A stretch of DNA of 64,000 bases from Paraburkholderia saeva (lineage in GTDB: Bacteria; Pseudomonadota; Gammaproteobacteria; Burkholderiales; Burkholderiaceae). The DNA lies in contig NZ_CAJQZC010000006.1 of assembly GCF_907164555.1 (NCBI RefSeq), forward strand, positions 62,001 through 126,000, read 5' to 3'. The notes beneath the pieces were generated by a model, which was given only the letters and a program-made list of their open reading frames with translations, did not search any database and was not told the DNA's origin. Shown here piece after piece: positions 47,576-54,428 of the stretch (the first letter of the stretch is position 1; every line of letters starts with the position of its first letter). Position numbers and translations under genes: made by a program.

Positions 47576-47719
47576 GCTTTACATGCTTTACATGCTTTAC
47601 ACGGTTAACAAGCTTTATCTACTTAACAAGCTTAACGGGTCTTACAGCTTTGTATGGCTCGTTATCTTTGTTAACCGTGTTAGCCATGTATAGCTCGTAA
47701 ACCTCGTTAGCGTGTTTCC
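47576..47719. repeat. Dyad array of degenerate 9-base repeats, candidate replication origin
   Basis: From 47576 the AT-rich sequence reads as consecutive 9-base units: GCTTTACAT, GCTTTACAT, GCTTTACAC, GGTTAACAA, GCTTTATCT, ACTTAACAA, GCTTAACGG, GTCTTACAG. From about 47650 a second set reads in the opposite sense (GTTAT, GTTAA, GTTAG, GTATA, GTAAA, GTTAG at nine-base steps). ACACGGTTAACAA (47599-47611) and its complement TTGTTAACCGTGT (47668-47680) are exact arms of the dyad. Iterons beside a helicase gene suggest an origin or incompatibility region. Confidence 0.6.
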
Positions 47720-47765
47720 GCTGTACCGCATGAAGTGATCGACCAACCCTGACGGAGAAAACGAC

Positions 47766-48257
47766 ATGATCGAATTTGACCTGCAAGCGTTATGCGCCGA
47801 AAGCAAGCGGTTTTGCGATGAACACTGGACGGAACCGGTCGCCGAACTCACTCACGCCGAAACCGTGCGCAAACTGAAACGCGAGGCGAAGAAAATCGCC
47901 GCATGGAAGCCGCGCCCGCCATTACCTGACGAGGGGATTAACTACCGCGCCGAACTCGAATCAATGGACGCACGCGAACGCGAGGCAGGCGAGAGGCTGA
48001 TCGCGAAGTACGTCACCGGCAAGATTTTCGAATTGCCTGGCACGGTGATTTTGTTGTGCCGTGCCGCGAAGCTCGAACACCTCGACGGCATCGAGGCGCT
48101 GTATCCGAAATTCGGCCCGGAGTTTGACGATATCCGGCCGCGCATGGCGCAAGGGCTGACCTATCCCGAGGCGTTCGTGTCTGTCGCGCTTGGCGTCACA
48201 CGCCGCGCGCTTGGCCGCGACAGCCGCGCCGAATTTCCGAAGCGCACGTTGAACTAG
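47766..48257 (+). CDS. Element protein of unknown function
   Basis: A 163-residue protein starting MIEFDLQALCAESKRFCDEH, with a GGAG ribosome site upstream. It is rich in charged residues and mostly helical; the middle has a basic stretch (RKLKREAKKIAAWKPRPPLP) and the end EAFVSVALGVTRRALGRDSR. I recognise no family. Position between the repeat dyad and the HNH gene suggests a part in replication or its control, but nothing in the sequence shows it. Confidence 0.65.
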   Translation: MIEFDLQALCAESKRFCDEHWTEPVAELTHAETVRKLKREAKKIAAWKPRPPLPDEGINYRAELESMDAREREAGERLIAKYVTGKIFELPGTVILLCRAAKLEHLDGIEALYPKFGPEFDDIRPRMAQGLTYPEAFVSVALGVTRRALGRDSRAEFPKRTLN

Positions 48258-48279
48258 ACCGCCAACCGGAGCGAACGAC

Positions 48280-48582
48280 ATGCCGATCAAACGTGAAAAC
48301 CGCAAGCTCTATCCGGCGAACTGGAAAAGCGAAGTGCGGCCCGCCATTCTGGCGCGCGCTGGCAACCGCTGCGAAGGCTCGCCGCGCTGGCCTGACTGCC
48401 GCGCCGAGAACGGCCGTCCGCACCCGGTTACAGGCTCGCCTGTCGTGCTCACCGTGGCACACCTCGATCACACCCTGCCGAACTGTGAGCCGTCCAATCT
48501 GAGGGCGTGGTGTCAACGGTGTCACCTTGCATACGACGCCGCACACCATGCCGCGAACGCGAAGAAAGCGCGCTATGGCTGA
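48280..48582 (+). CDS. HNH endonuclease-like protein
   Basis: A 100-residue protein of the HNH fold. Cys31 and Cys40, with Cys78 and Cys81 (NLRAWCQRCHLAYD), can bind a structural zinc; TVAHLDHTLPNCEPSNL supplies the His-Asn part of the metal finger, ending in CHLAYDAAHH. Phage HNH proteins often stimulate terminase or nick DNA; the role here is unknown. Its last eight bases overlap the start of the next gene, so the two are coupled. Confidence 0.8.
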   Translation: MPIKRENRKLYPANWKSEVRPAILARAGNRCEGSPRWPDCRAENGRPHPVTGSPVVLTVAHLDHTLPNCEPSNLRAWCQRCHLAYDAAHHAANAKKARYG

Positions 48583-49492
48583 ATTCGACAACTGCCGCGC
48601 CAAGCATGGCCGCGCCCGTGGCTTTCTCGACGCCTGGAACCCGCAGGCAAAAACGCTCGCTCTGGTGGCGCATGTGCAAGCTGTGCTCGCTGAATACCGC
48701 GAGCACCTGCCGCTCACCGCACGACAGATTTTCTACCGGCTCGTGGCCGCGCACGGGTTCGATAAGACGAACCGCGATTACAAGCGGCTTTGCGAAATGC
48801 TCGTTTCTGGCCGACGCGCTGGTGTGATCCCGTGGGACGCGATTCGTGACGACGGATTCACGCGGGCCAGTAGCGACACCTACAGCGACGCGGGCGATTT
48901 TATGAAGGCATGCCGCTATACCGCTGAAAAGCACTTCAGGCTCGATCGTCAGGACGGACAGCGTGAGCGGCTTGTCGTGTGGTGCGAAACGTCCGGCATG
49001 GTCCCGCAGCTTGAACGCGTGGCGGACCGGTATGGCGTGCCGGTATTCAGTTCTGGCGGCTTTGATTCGGTATCGGTCAAGCACACGATCGCCCGCGAGT
49101 TTGCTGGGTATGACGTGCCCGTGCGCGTGCTGCACATCGGCGATCACGACCCGTCCGGCATCCATCTTTTTATGTCACTGGCCGAAGATATTGGCGCGTT
49201 TTGCAAGCGCTACGGCGGGCGCGTCGAATTCGACCGGCTCGCCGTGCTACCCGGACATATCCCTCAGTTCGGACTTGTCACCGCACCGCCGAAACCGAGC
49301 GACCGCCGCCGCTTTGAAGGGCAAACTGTGCAGGCCGAAAGCCTGCCGCCTGACGTGCTCGCTGATCTTTTACGCCAAGGCGTCGAATCACACTTCAACA
49401 TGCAGGTCTATCTCGACGTGCTCGACGACGAAGCGGCGCAACGTGCGGCGCTGCTCGAACAGTTCGACGATCTCGACACCGACGACGAATAG
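48575..49492 (+). CDS. Topo VI-A/Spo11-like Toprim protein
   Basis: A 305-residue protein with the two-part layout of DNA topoisomerase VI subunit A and Spo11. The winged-helix part has LTARQIFYRLVAAHG with Tyr54 at the place of the catalytic tyrosine (Phe53 precedes). The Toprim part has Glu138 in VVWCETSGMVPQLE and the DxD pair Asp190/Asp192 in LHIGDHDPSGIHLF. No B (ATPase) subunit gene is nearby. Similar single-subunit proteins from mobile elements have been called Topo mini-A. ATG 48575 is preferred, as the upstream in-frame ATG lies inside the HNH gene. Cleavage activity is inferred. Confidence 0.75.
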   Translation: MAEFDNCRAKHGRARGFLDAWNPQAKTLALVAHVQAVLAEYREHLPLTARQIFYRLVAAHGFDKTNRDYKRLCEMLVSGRRAGVIPWDAIRDDGFTRASSDTYSDAGDFMKACRYTAEKHFRLDRQDGQRERLVVWCETSGMVPQLERVADRYGVPVFSSGGFDSVSVKHTIAREFAGYDVPVRVLHIGDHDPSGIHLFMSLAEDIGAFCKRYGGRVEFDRLAVLPGHIPQFGLVTAPPKPSDRRRFEGQTVQAESLPPDVLADLLRQGVESHFNMQVYLDVLDDEAAQRAALLEQFDDLDTDDE

Positions 49493-49507
49493 CTAACGGA
49501 GAACAGC

Positions 49508-49780
49508 ATGGCCGCGCCCTACGAATTCAACTATCAGCAAGCCGTGATCGCGCTCGTGATCGCGCTGCGCACCCGCGTTCAACACGAGTTTCATTCGTTC
49601 GTGCGAGCCGACTGGATGATCCGCGAGGGCGACGCGGCGAAACTGCTCGGCCGCAAACCCGGCACGCTGGCACGGCGCGAACTGCTCGGCAAATTGCGCC
49701 TACCCTGTCATCGCGACGGCGACAAACATCGCTGGTTTTCGCTGTTCGATATCGCCCGCCATATGCTCGGCCCGTCGTGA
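49508..49780 (+). CDS. Small helix-turn-helix-like element protein
   Basis: A 90-residue protein following the Topo VI-A-like gene by 15 bases. The middle, WMIREGDAAKLLGRKPGTLA, then RELLGKLRLPCHRDGDKHRW and FSLFDIARHML, resembles a MerR/excisionase-type winged helix: helix-turn-helix plus a basic wing ending in an aromatic. It may be a regulator or excision factor. The family was not firmly identified. Start fixed by GGAG upstream of 49508. Confidence 0.6.
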   Translation: MAAPYEFNYQQAVIALVIALRTRVQHEFHSFVRADWMIREGDAAKLLGRKPGTLARRELLGKLRLPCHRDGDKHRWFSLFDIARHMLGPS

Positions 49781-49833
49781 GACCGGAAATAAATCGCAAA
49801 ACCGCTCGCGATTCCAGAAAAGTCGTGAAGCGT

Positions 49834-49921
49834 TTTCCGTCCGCATTGCCGAATCTGTAGAGAACGGCGGCGCATATCGCGCCCGCCGACCTTCTACGGG
49901 AGACGGCAATGCGGACGGAAA
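49834..49921. repeat. Long inverted repeat enclosing the capsid gene start
   Basis: TTTCCGTCCGCATTGCC (49834-49850) is perfectly complementary to GGCAATGCGGACGGAAA (49905-49921). The capsid ATG (49909) lies in the right arm, and GTAGA/TCTAC and GGCGG/CCGCC form inner stems. It could fold in mRNA and mask the start codon. Confidence 0.75.
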
Positions 49922-50967
49922 GACTCGAAGCGGCACGAGCGCTTGCATGCGTAGCGAGATCACGAGGTGACTTAACGGCTGCTCTCTCACTCGCCCGCGC
50001 AACGTGGGGCGACGAGACACCCGGCAGCGCGGCGCGCATCCTGAAAGACGCGCTTATTTCGTCGACAAGCATCGGCATCTCGACAGGCGACGCCGACGCG
50101 ACGCAATGGGTCACGGCCTATAACGCGATGATCGACAGCGCGAAGTCTCCCGGCGTGCTCGATCAAATACAGAAAATCAGTCCGTTTGTTACGGCCAACC
50201 CCAACGAGCCGGTTCTGATATCGGACGTTCCGCCTGACGCGCAATGGCGTCCCGAAGGCGGTTTGATCGTCGTGTCTAACGCCTCATTCAAAATTGCCCG
50301 CATCGGTATCCGCTCGCTTGGCGGAATCCTGCTTTTTACGGTCGAATCCGTTCGCATTCTCGGCAATGAAAACGTGCGTGCGCTATCGGCTTCAATTGCC
50401 GACTCGATCGGCGCGGCCGAAAGCTACGCCCTGACCAATCCAGACGGCGACGGCAGCGACGGCGTGACCCCGCAGAGCCTCACCTATGGCGCACCACAGA
50501 TTGCGAGCACCGGCACCGACGCCGCAAGCATTCAGGCGGACGTGGGAAGCATGCTCGGACAGTTCAGCGGCAATCTGGGCGCGTCCGCGTGGGTCATGAA
50601 TCCGCAAACGTGCGTGCGGCTCGCCATGCTCGGCAACGCGATCGGCTCGGCTGACCTCTCGATCGCCGGCGGCGCATGGCTCGGCCTGCCGGTCGTGGTC
50701 AATCGCGGAGTCGATCCGTCAACGATCACCCTTGTCGATCCGTCAGGCGTCGTGCTCGTGTCCGACCCGGCCGTTTTCGACGTGGCAACCGAAGGAACAG
50801 TTTCAGTCACCGACGACGACGGCACCGTGCTCGAAACCCATTCTTTGTGGCAAGAAAACCTTTACGCGACGAAGTTCGTCCGCTCGATCAACTGGCAAGC
50901 CGCACCAGGTCGCGTGGTCGCGCTCACCGGCATGGCATGGCCCGACAGCGACGGCGGCACGACATAA
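49909..50967 (+). CDS. Major capsid protein, HK97-like
   Basis: A 352-residue phage capsid protein. The C-terminal half shows the HK97-fold pattern: SAWVMNPQTCVRLAMLGNAI, GGAWLGLPVVVNRGVDPSTI, LVDPSGVVLVSD, and the closing HSLWQENLYATKFVRSINWQ followed by APGRVVALTG. The N-terminal 100 residues are helical and may be the scaffolding delta domain or E loop. The gene starts inside a long inverted repeat. It is the clearest structural gene of the element; the protease-like and terminase-like genes follow. Confidence 0.88.
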   Translation: MRTERLEAARALACVARSRGDLTAALSLARATWGDETPGSAARILKDALISSTSIGISTGDADATQWVTAYNAMIDSAKSPGVLDQIQKISPFVTANPNEPVLISDVPPDAQWRPEGGLIVVSNASFKIARIGIRSLGGILLFTVESVRILGNENVRALSASIADSIGAAESYALTNPDGDGSDGVTPQSLTYGAPQIASTGTDAASIQADVGSMLGQFSGNLGASAWVMNPQTCVRLAMLGNAIGSADLSIAGGAWLGLPVVVNRGVDPSTITLVDPSGVVLVSDPAVFDVATEGTVSVTDDDGTVLETHSLWQENLYATKFVRSINWQAAPGRVVALTGMAWPDSDGGTT

Positions 50968-51000
50968 CGCACGAGCTACAGCACGCAACGGGAGATCACC

Positions 51001-51363
51001 ATGAGCACGATCGAAGCAACGTTTGCCGATATCAGCGAACGCGACCCGGATACGCAGGCCGACGCGAGGATCGCCGCCGAGTATTCGGTGCGCTCGTATT
51101 ACCGGCGCATGTCCGCAATGGAGGCGAGCGTACTGGCCGCCGTGCGATCCGGTCATATGCCCGCCATGCCACCTGATATCGCGGCGATTGCATCGGCCGT
51201 GCTCAATCTGCCCGAGACAAATCGCGGTCTGAACACGGACGGAATCCTGATCGACACGGACGGCCGTAACGCTCGCTGGCTTGTCGTCGTCGTGCTGCGT
51301 CATGGCGGTCACTGTTCGCTCCCCGTGCCATGCGTGAATGTCACGCCAACGCCTATCCCATGA
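51001..51363 (+). CDS. Small element protein of unknown function
   Basis: A 120-residue protein with ribosome site GGGAG upstream of ATG 51001. The N-terminal half is helical and acidic (MSTIEATFADISERDPDTQA), with YYRRMSAMEASVLAAVRSGH next. The C-terminal part is beta-rich (ARWLVVVVLRHGGHCSLPVP). No family recognised. It follows the capsid gene by 33 bases and may be a minor head component or regulator. Confidence 0.5.
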   Translation: MSTIEATFADISERDPDTQADARIAAEYSVRSYYRRMSAMEASVLAAVRSGHMPAMPPDIAAIASAVLNLPETNRGLNTDGILIDTDGRNARWLVVVVLRHGGHCSLPVPCVNVTPTPIP

Positions 51364-51371
51364 GGCCCATC

Positions 51372-51665
51372 ATGTGTATCTGTCACACGAGCGAGTATTG
51401 CGCCTGCCATCGCACCGAGGCCGAATGGCGCGAGGAAAACGCGCGCATCGCGGCCGACAGCGCGACCGACCGGGAAGTACTGGACCTGCTCACTGGCCGC
51501 ATCACGACCGCCTCAGACCGCGCTATGGCATTCGCCGCGCTGCTCGCTGGCGAGAATGTGCCCGACCTGATGACGTGCGGCCCGCGCGTCTTCTGGTGGG
51601 ACCGCGACGGCATGCAATACGAGGCCAGTATCGACGCGCGAGCAGCGCTCAAGCTGGCCGCCTGA
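51372..51665 (+). CDS. Small Cys/His-cluster element protein
   Basis: A 97-residue protein starting MCICHTSEYCACHRTEAEW. The repeated C-x-C-H, four residues, C-x-C-H pattern is a likely metal site, though no known finger family matches. The rest is helical, ending ARAALKLAA. The start at 51372 has GAGG eight bases upstream; an ATG at 51360 overlaps the previous stop. No function can be assigned. Confidence 0.5.
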   Translation: MCICHTSEYCACHRTEAEWREENARIAADSATDREVLDLLTGRITTASDRAMAFAALLAGENVPDLMTCGPRVFWWDRDGMQYEASIDARAALKLAA

Positions 51666-51682
51666 GACCCGAGGACACGAAC

Positions 51683-51907
51683 ATGCCAGGAATCAGACTG
51701 ATCGACGCGAGCGCGATTGCCGACATCGCCAGTGCTGACGACGCACGCTCACTCGTGGGCGACCGGCTCGCCATGCCCTTGTGGCGAGTCGTGAGAGAGG
51801 CGCGCAAGCGCGGCGACATTCGTGAGCTTCACGTCGCACGCCTGCTCACCGATCCCGAAGTGCTGGTCGCGAGTGCTCAAGGTGGCGAATGGATCATTTT
51901 GCAGTGA
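51683..51907 (+). CDS. Small element protein of unknown function
   Basis: A 74-residue protein with GAGG eight bases before ATG 51683. The sequence is helical and charged, for example IRLIDASAIADIASADDARS, WRVVREARKRGDI and RELHVARLLTDPEVLVASA. It could be a compact DNA-binding protein, but no family is recognised. The 240 bases after it up to the small terminase gene hold no gene; a short GTGCC-GAGC-GGGCAC hairpin sits near 52055, a place where a packaging site could lie. Confidence 0.45.
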   Translation: MPGIRLIDASAIADIASADDARSLVGDRLAMPLWRVVREARKRGDIRELHVARLLTDPEVLVASAQGGEWIILQ

Positions 51908-52146
51908 CCGGATTGCAGCGCCGCCATGCCGCCCGCCCGCCTGCCCTGCTCGCACCATCGCCGCCCACACGTGTTCCCGTCACGCGGTCAGTACGCGAGC
52001 CGCACCGGCATTTAACGCGCGGGATACCCCGTGGGGCGCGGTCATTTTGTTGGAGGAGTGCCGAGCGGGCACCCCCCTGATACCTTTGTATGGCGGCCGT
52101 TCCCGGTTTGAAAAGTTTACGACACCCCTTCTACACGGAGTCAGAC

Positions 52147-52701
52147 ATGACCACACGCAAGCCGCGACCACCCCGGACCCGTGACCGTTTCGGCCGTCTT
52201 GTCGCGCCTGCTGACTTTGACGAGGCCGAACGGCGTGAGTGGGCGTCGATCGTGAGCGCGCACCCGCCGGGCAAATTCGACGAGTCGCATTCGCACATGC
52301 TGCGCTCGCTCGTGAAAACAACCCTGCTGCTGATCGCGGCACATGCGCAGGTAGCAATCGACGGTTTGACCGTGACTGGCCGCGACGGCGTTCGCGAGAA
52401 TCCGACGCTGCGAACCATCAACCGGCTTGAACAGCAATCGACCCGGCTGAGTTCAAAGCTGGGTCTGAGCCAGGCTGACGCGCGCAACAAGCAACGCGAA
52501 GCCGTGCCGGTTGAGTTCAGGGTGTTTGACGATCTGCTGGTCGCTGGCGTGCCGCTGTCACGGCTCAAGGCTGAACGCAGCGGCACCGTTGACGGCGGCC
52601 GGATCAAGCACCAGCAACCGCTCTTTCGCAAGTTTCCGGCGCTGTACTTCGCGCTGTATGACGACCTGATCGCCTACCGTGCCGAGCGAGGTATCAGATG
52701 A
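52147..52701 (+). CDS. Phage terminase small subunit-like protein, P27 type
   Basis: A 184-residue protein with the P27-family pattern: TRDRFGRLVAPADFDEAERR, helical middle with DGLTVTGRDGVRENPTLRTI, and RLSSKLGLSQADARNKQRE. Small terminases recognise the packaging site and hand DNA to the large subunit, which is not in the element. The C-terminal part (RKFPALYFALYDDLIAYRAE) is an extension beyond common P27 proteins. It overlaps the protease-like gene by four bases. Confidence 0.65.
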   Translation: MTTRKPRPPRTRDRFGRLVAPADFDEAERREWASIVSAHPPGKFDESHSHMLRSLVKTTLLLIAAHAQVAIDGLTVTGRDGVRENPTLRTINRLEQQSTRLSSKLGLSQADARNKQREAVPVEFRVFDDLLVAGVPLSRLKAERSGTVDGGRIKHQQPLFRKFPALYFALYDDLIAYRAERGIR

Positions 52702-53288
52702 AAAACGCCGCACCGTGGAAGCCGCGCACGTTCCGCGAGCTCTCAGCCGGTCTGCCTGATGTGCCGATCGAAGGCGACGCCCGCAGCATCATTGCCGTGA
52801 TCGGCATGGCCCGCGACAGTCACGGCAGTCTCGTTTATCCGTCCGGCTGCGAGATCACCAACCTGCCCCGGCCGCTATTGCATGCCCACCACCTCGACGA
52901 ACCGCTCGGAGCCGTGACCCATGCAACGATCACGAAGGCCGGTCTGCACTTGCGGGCCGTGTTCGCCAGTCCGGCAGACCCAGCCGCGAAGCGGCGCATT
53001 GATCGCATATGGAAGAGCGTGTTGTCCGGCGAACTCGCCTGCGTATCCGGCGCTTATGACGTGCTCCCCGGAGGCGGCGAGCCAAACGGATACGGCCCGT
53101 ATGGCAAAGGCTGGAATGCAAGACGCTGGACACTCCGCGAATTGTCGATTTGCCGCCAAGGCGCGAATCCTACGGCGCGAATCACGGTCGTGACCGGCAC
53201 CGAAGCCCAGGTGCAACGAGTGATCGACCAAGCACGGCACGAGCACGCCACGCGGCCGAAGGATTACGCGAAGGTCGTGAGGCTTTAG
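52698..53288 (+). CDS. HK97-type prohead protease-like protein
   Basis: A 196-residue protein with the prohead protease layout: a catalytic-type His in PRPLLHAHHLDEPLGAV (64-65) and the catalytic Ser150 in RRWTLRELSICRQGANPTAR, the counterpart of W-x-L-x-E-x-S. The start overlaps the terminase-like gene (ATGA). Such proteases trim the capsid protein during head maturation. It lies after, rather than before, the capsid gene, which differs from the usual phage order. Confidence 0.72.
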   Translation: MKNAAPWKPRTFRELSAGLPDVPIEGDARSIIAVIGMARDSHGSLVYPSGCEITNLPRPLLHAHHLDEPLGAVTHATITKAGLHLRAVFASPADPAAKRRIDRIWKSVLSGELACVSGAYDVLPGGGEPNGYGPYGKGWNARRWTLRELSICRQGANPTARITVVTGTEAQVQRVIDQARHEHATRPKDYAKVVRL

Positions 53289-53370
53289 GATCTGGACTGG
53301 CCGACGGCCAGCAACCGTCATTCGCCGCGGCGGATCAGGCTCTTGCTCTTTTCGGTCACTGTTGGAACGG

Positions 53371-53895
53371 TCATAGGACCTTGTTTCCGTAAAAATCTGT
53401 CATGCTCGCCAAGCTCACCCATTTCGGGTCGTTTCCTGTCTCCCAGCCCGCCGCCGTTACGTATCTGTAAGGTCGTTTTGCCGCTTTCAATGCATCGCGC
53501 CACTTCCCGACGGTCTCTACGGTGCCTGACAATTCCACATAGCGATGGTTATTGTCACCGGTCCTTCCAATCATGCCGAACAACACCTCACCAGCGACAA
53601 GCCCGAGATCAGAGTGTTCGAGTTCAACTCGGACAGGATAGTAGTCACGCGTCTTCAACCAACTGATCTCTTTCTTCTCAGGGAGAGAGTAGCGTCCATA
53701 GAGGAACGCAGCGAACACAAGCAACGCTACCTTCTCGACCCAACGAGGAACCGGAAGGATCACATCCATGAAGCTCCAATAAAACGCCAGAGCTGCAAGT
53801 CCCGCGATTGCGATCAAAGCTAATAGAAAAAGGCCGCCGACCGGCGTGCGACCGACGTAGAAGTCTTTGATTCTTTCGTGGATTTTTTTGAGCAT
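53371..53895 (-). CDS. Membrane protein cargo gene of the element
   Basis: A 174-residue protein on the opposite strand to all other element genes. Two spans are visible (GGLFLLALIAIAGLAALAFY and WVEKVALLVFAAFLYG), then a soluble C-terminal domain of about 100 residues (RDYYPVRVELEHSDLGLVAG; YVELSGTVETVGKWRDALKA). Codon and base use is less GC-rich than the neighbours. No family is recognised. Its place by the right attachment site and its reverse direction are typical of accessory (moron) genes such as phage-exclusion factors; that is inference. Confidence 0.7.
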   Translation of the reverse strand: MLKKIHERIKDFYVGRTPVGGLFLLALIAIAGLAALAFYWSFMDVILPVPRWVEKVALLVFAAFLYGRYSLPEKKEISWLKTRDYYPVRVELEHSDLGLVAGEVLFGMIGRTGDNNHRYVELSGTVETVGKWRDALKAAKRPYRYVTAAGWETGNDPKWVSLASMTDFYGNKVL

Positions 53896-53973
53896 GTCGT
53901 TGTGCCCCGCTCACAAGGTTTGTCTGCTTGTCCTCTGCTTCGCGGAGCGATAGTAGCAGACCAGACCTACCCC

Positions 53974-53996
53974 AAAAAATCGCCGTCGGCGACGGC
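53974..53996 (-). terminator. Terminator upstream of the cargo gene
   Basis: GCCGTC-GGC-GACGGC with TTTTTT following on the minus strand. It would stop leftward transcription entering from the right end of the element. Confidence 0.6.
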
Positions 53997-54058
53997 CGGA
54001 GCGCATACCCCGAGCACTGGCATACGAAAAACCCTCATTGACGGCCCTTAGTCGTTCG

Positions 54059-54089
54059 CCGCACACCCTCAAACGAGGTGCGGCTTTTT
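54059..54089 (+). terminator. Plus-strand hairpin terminator near attR
   Basis: CCGCAC (54059-54064) pairs with GTGCGG (54078-54083), with a three-base bulge and CTC/GAG inside, followed by CTTTTTG. Confidence 0.6.
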
Positions 54090-54254
54090 GCCCACCTAGT
54101 AGGCAAACCGCCATACCAAACGACGCGCCGCGAATGCACTACCTGGGTTTACGCCAGAAAGCCCGATTCACTAACTTGCGCCTAATTGCCGCCATCTGCG
54201 GCCTAACTGTGTTCGTGCTGCGCTATACTTGCGTCAGTCCTGCGCGACGCCGAC

Positions 54255-54304
54255 CCTTCACACGGCAGGGGTCACTGGTTCGATCCCAGTACTACCCACC
54301 AGAA
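54255..54304. repeat. attR with displaced 3' half of tRNA-Val
   Basis: The 21-base core recurs here, followed by a T arm (ACTGG-TTCGATC-CCAGT), ACTACCC and ACCA. This is a tRNA-Val 3' half without D arm or 5' acceptor strand, so it is not a functional tRNA. It is best read as the original chromosomal 3' half pushed aside at integration. Confidence 0.88.
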
Positions 54305-54312
54305 TGTGCGCG

Positions 54313-54345
54313 AAAAGCCCAGGTCTCACGACCTGGGCTTTTTCC
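54313..54345 (+). terminator. Original tRNA-Val terminator, displaced
   Basis: AGCCCAGGTC-TCAC-GACCTGGGCT with an A run before and a T run after, nine bases past the tRNA 3' half. Now 10 kb from the functional tRNA. Confidence 0.8.
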
Positions 54346-54428
54346 GTTAACCGCCTCCGATGACGCCGGCATGAGGAGCGAATCAGGGCAACTACAAAAG
54401 TCGCCCTGTCACTCACACGCTCACACAC

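Larger units (their letters stand above)
53896..54254. other. Right-end non-coding region of the element
   Basis: About 360 bases between the cargo gene start and attR. It carries the minus-strand hairpin at 53974-53996 and the plus-strand hairpin at 54059-54089. No gene is seen; integrase arm sites or an attP-type control region would be expected here. Confidence 0.45.
44063..54305. mobile_element. Integrated element in tRNA-Val: capsid-encoding phage satellite or reduced prophage
   Basis: A 10.2-kb insertion bounded by a 21-base identical direct repeat in tRNA-Val. Nearly all genes read rightward from the integrase: unknown small genes, a RepA-like ATPase with a repeat-rich candidate origin, an HNH protein, a Topo VI-A-like protein, a capsid protein, small terminase-like and protease-like proteins, with one membrane-protein gene reversed at the right end. 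Portal, large terminase, tail and lysis genes are not seen. Capsid-forming phage-inducible islands have a comparable split (own heads, borrowed tails), though they usually also carry portal and terminase genes. Confidence 0.85.

Noticed and set aside
47576..47719. A CRISPR array
   Set aside because: Repeats are only nine bases, contiguous and degenerate, without spacers, and no cas genes are near.
47642..47851. A minus-strand frame giving a Thr-repeat peptide through the repeat array
   Set aside because: The three-residue periodicity follows from the nine-base DNA repeats; there is no ribosome site and it overlaps the start of the 47766 gene.
54255..54304. A second tRNA-Val
   Set aside because: Only the anticodon arm remnant and 3' half are present; there is no D arm and no 5' acceptor strand, so it is an attachment-site copy.
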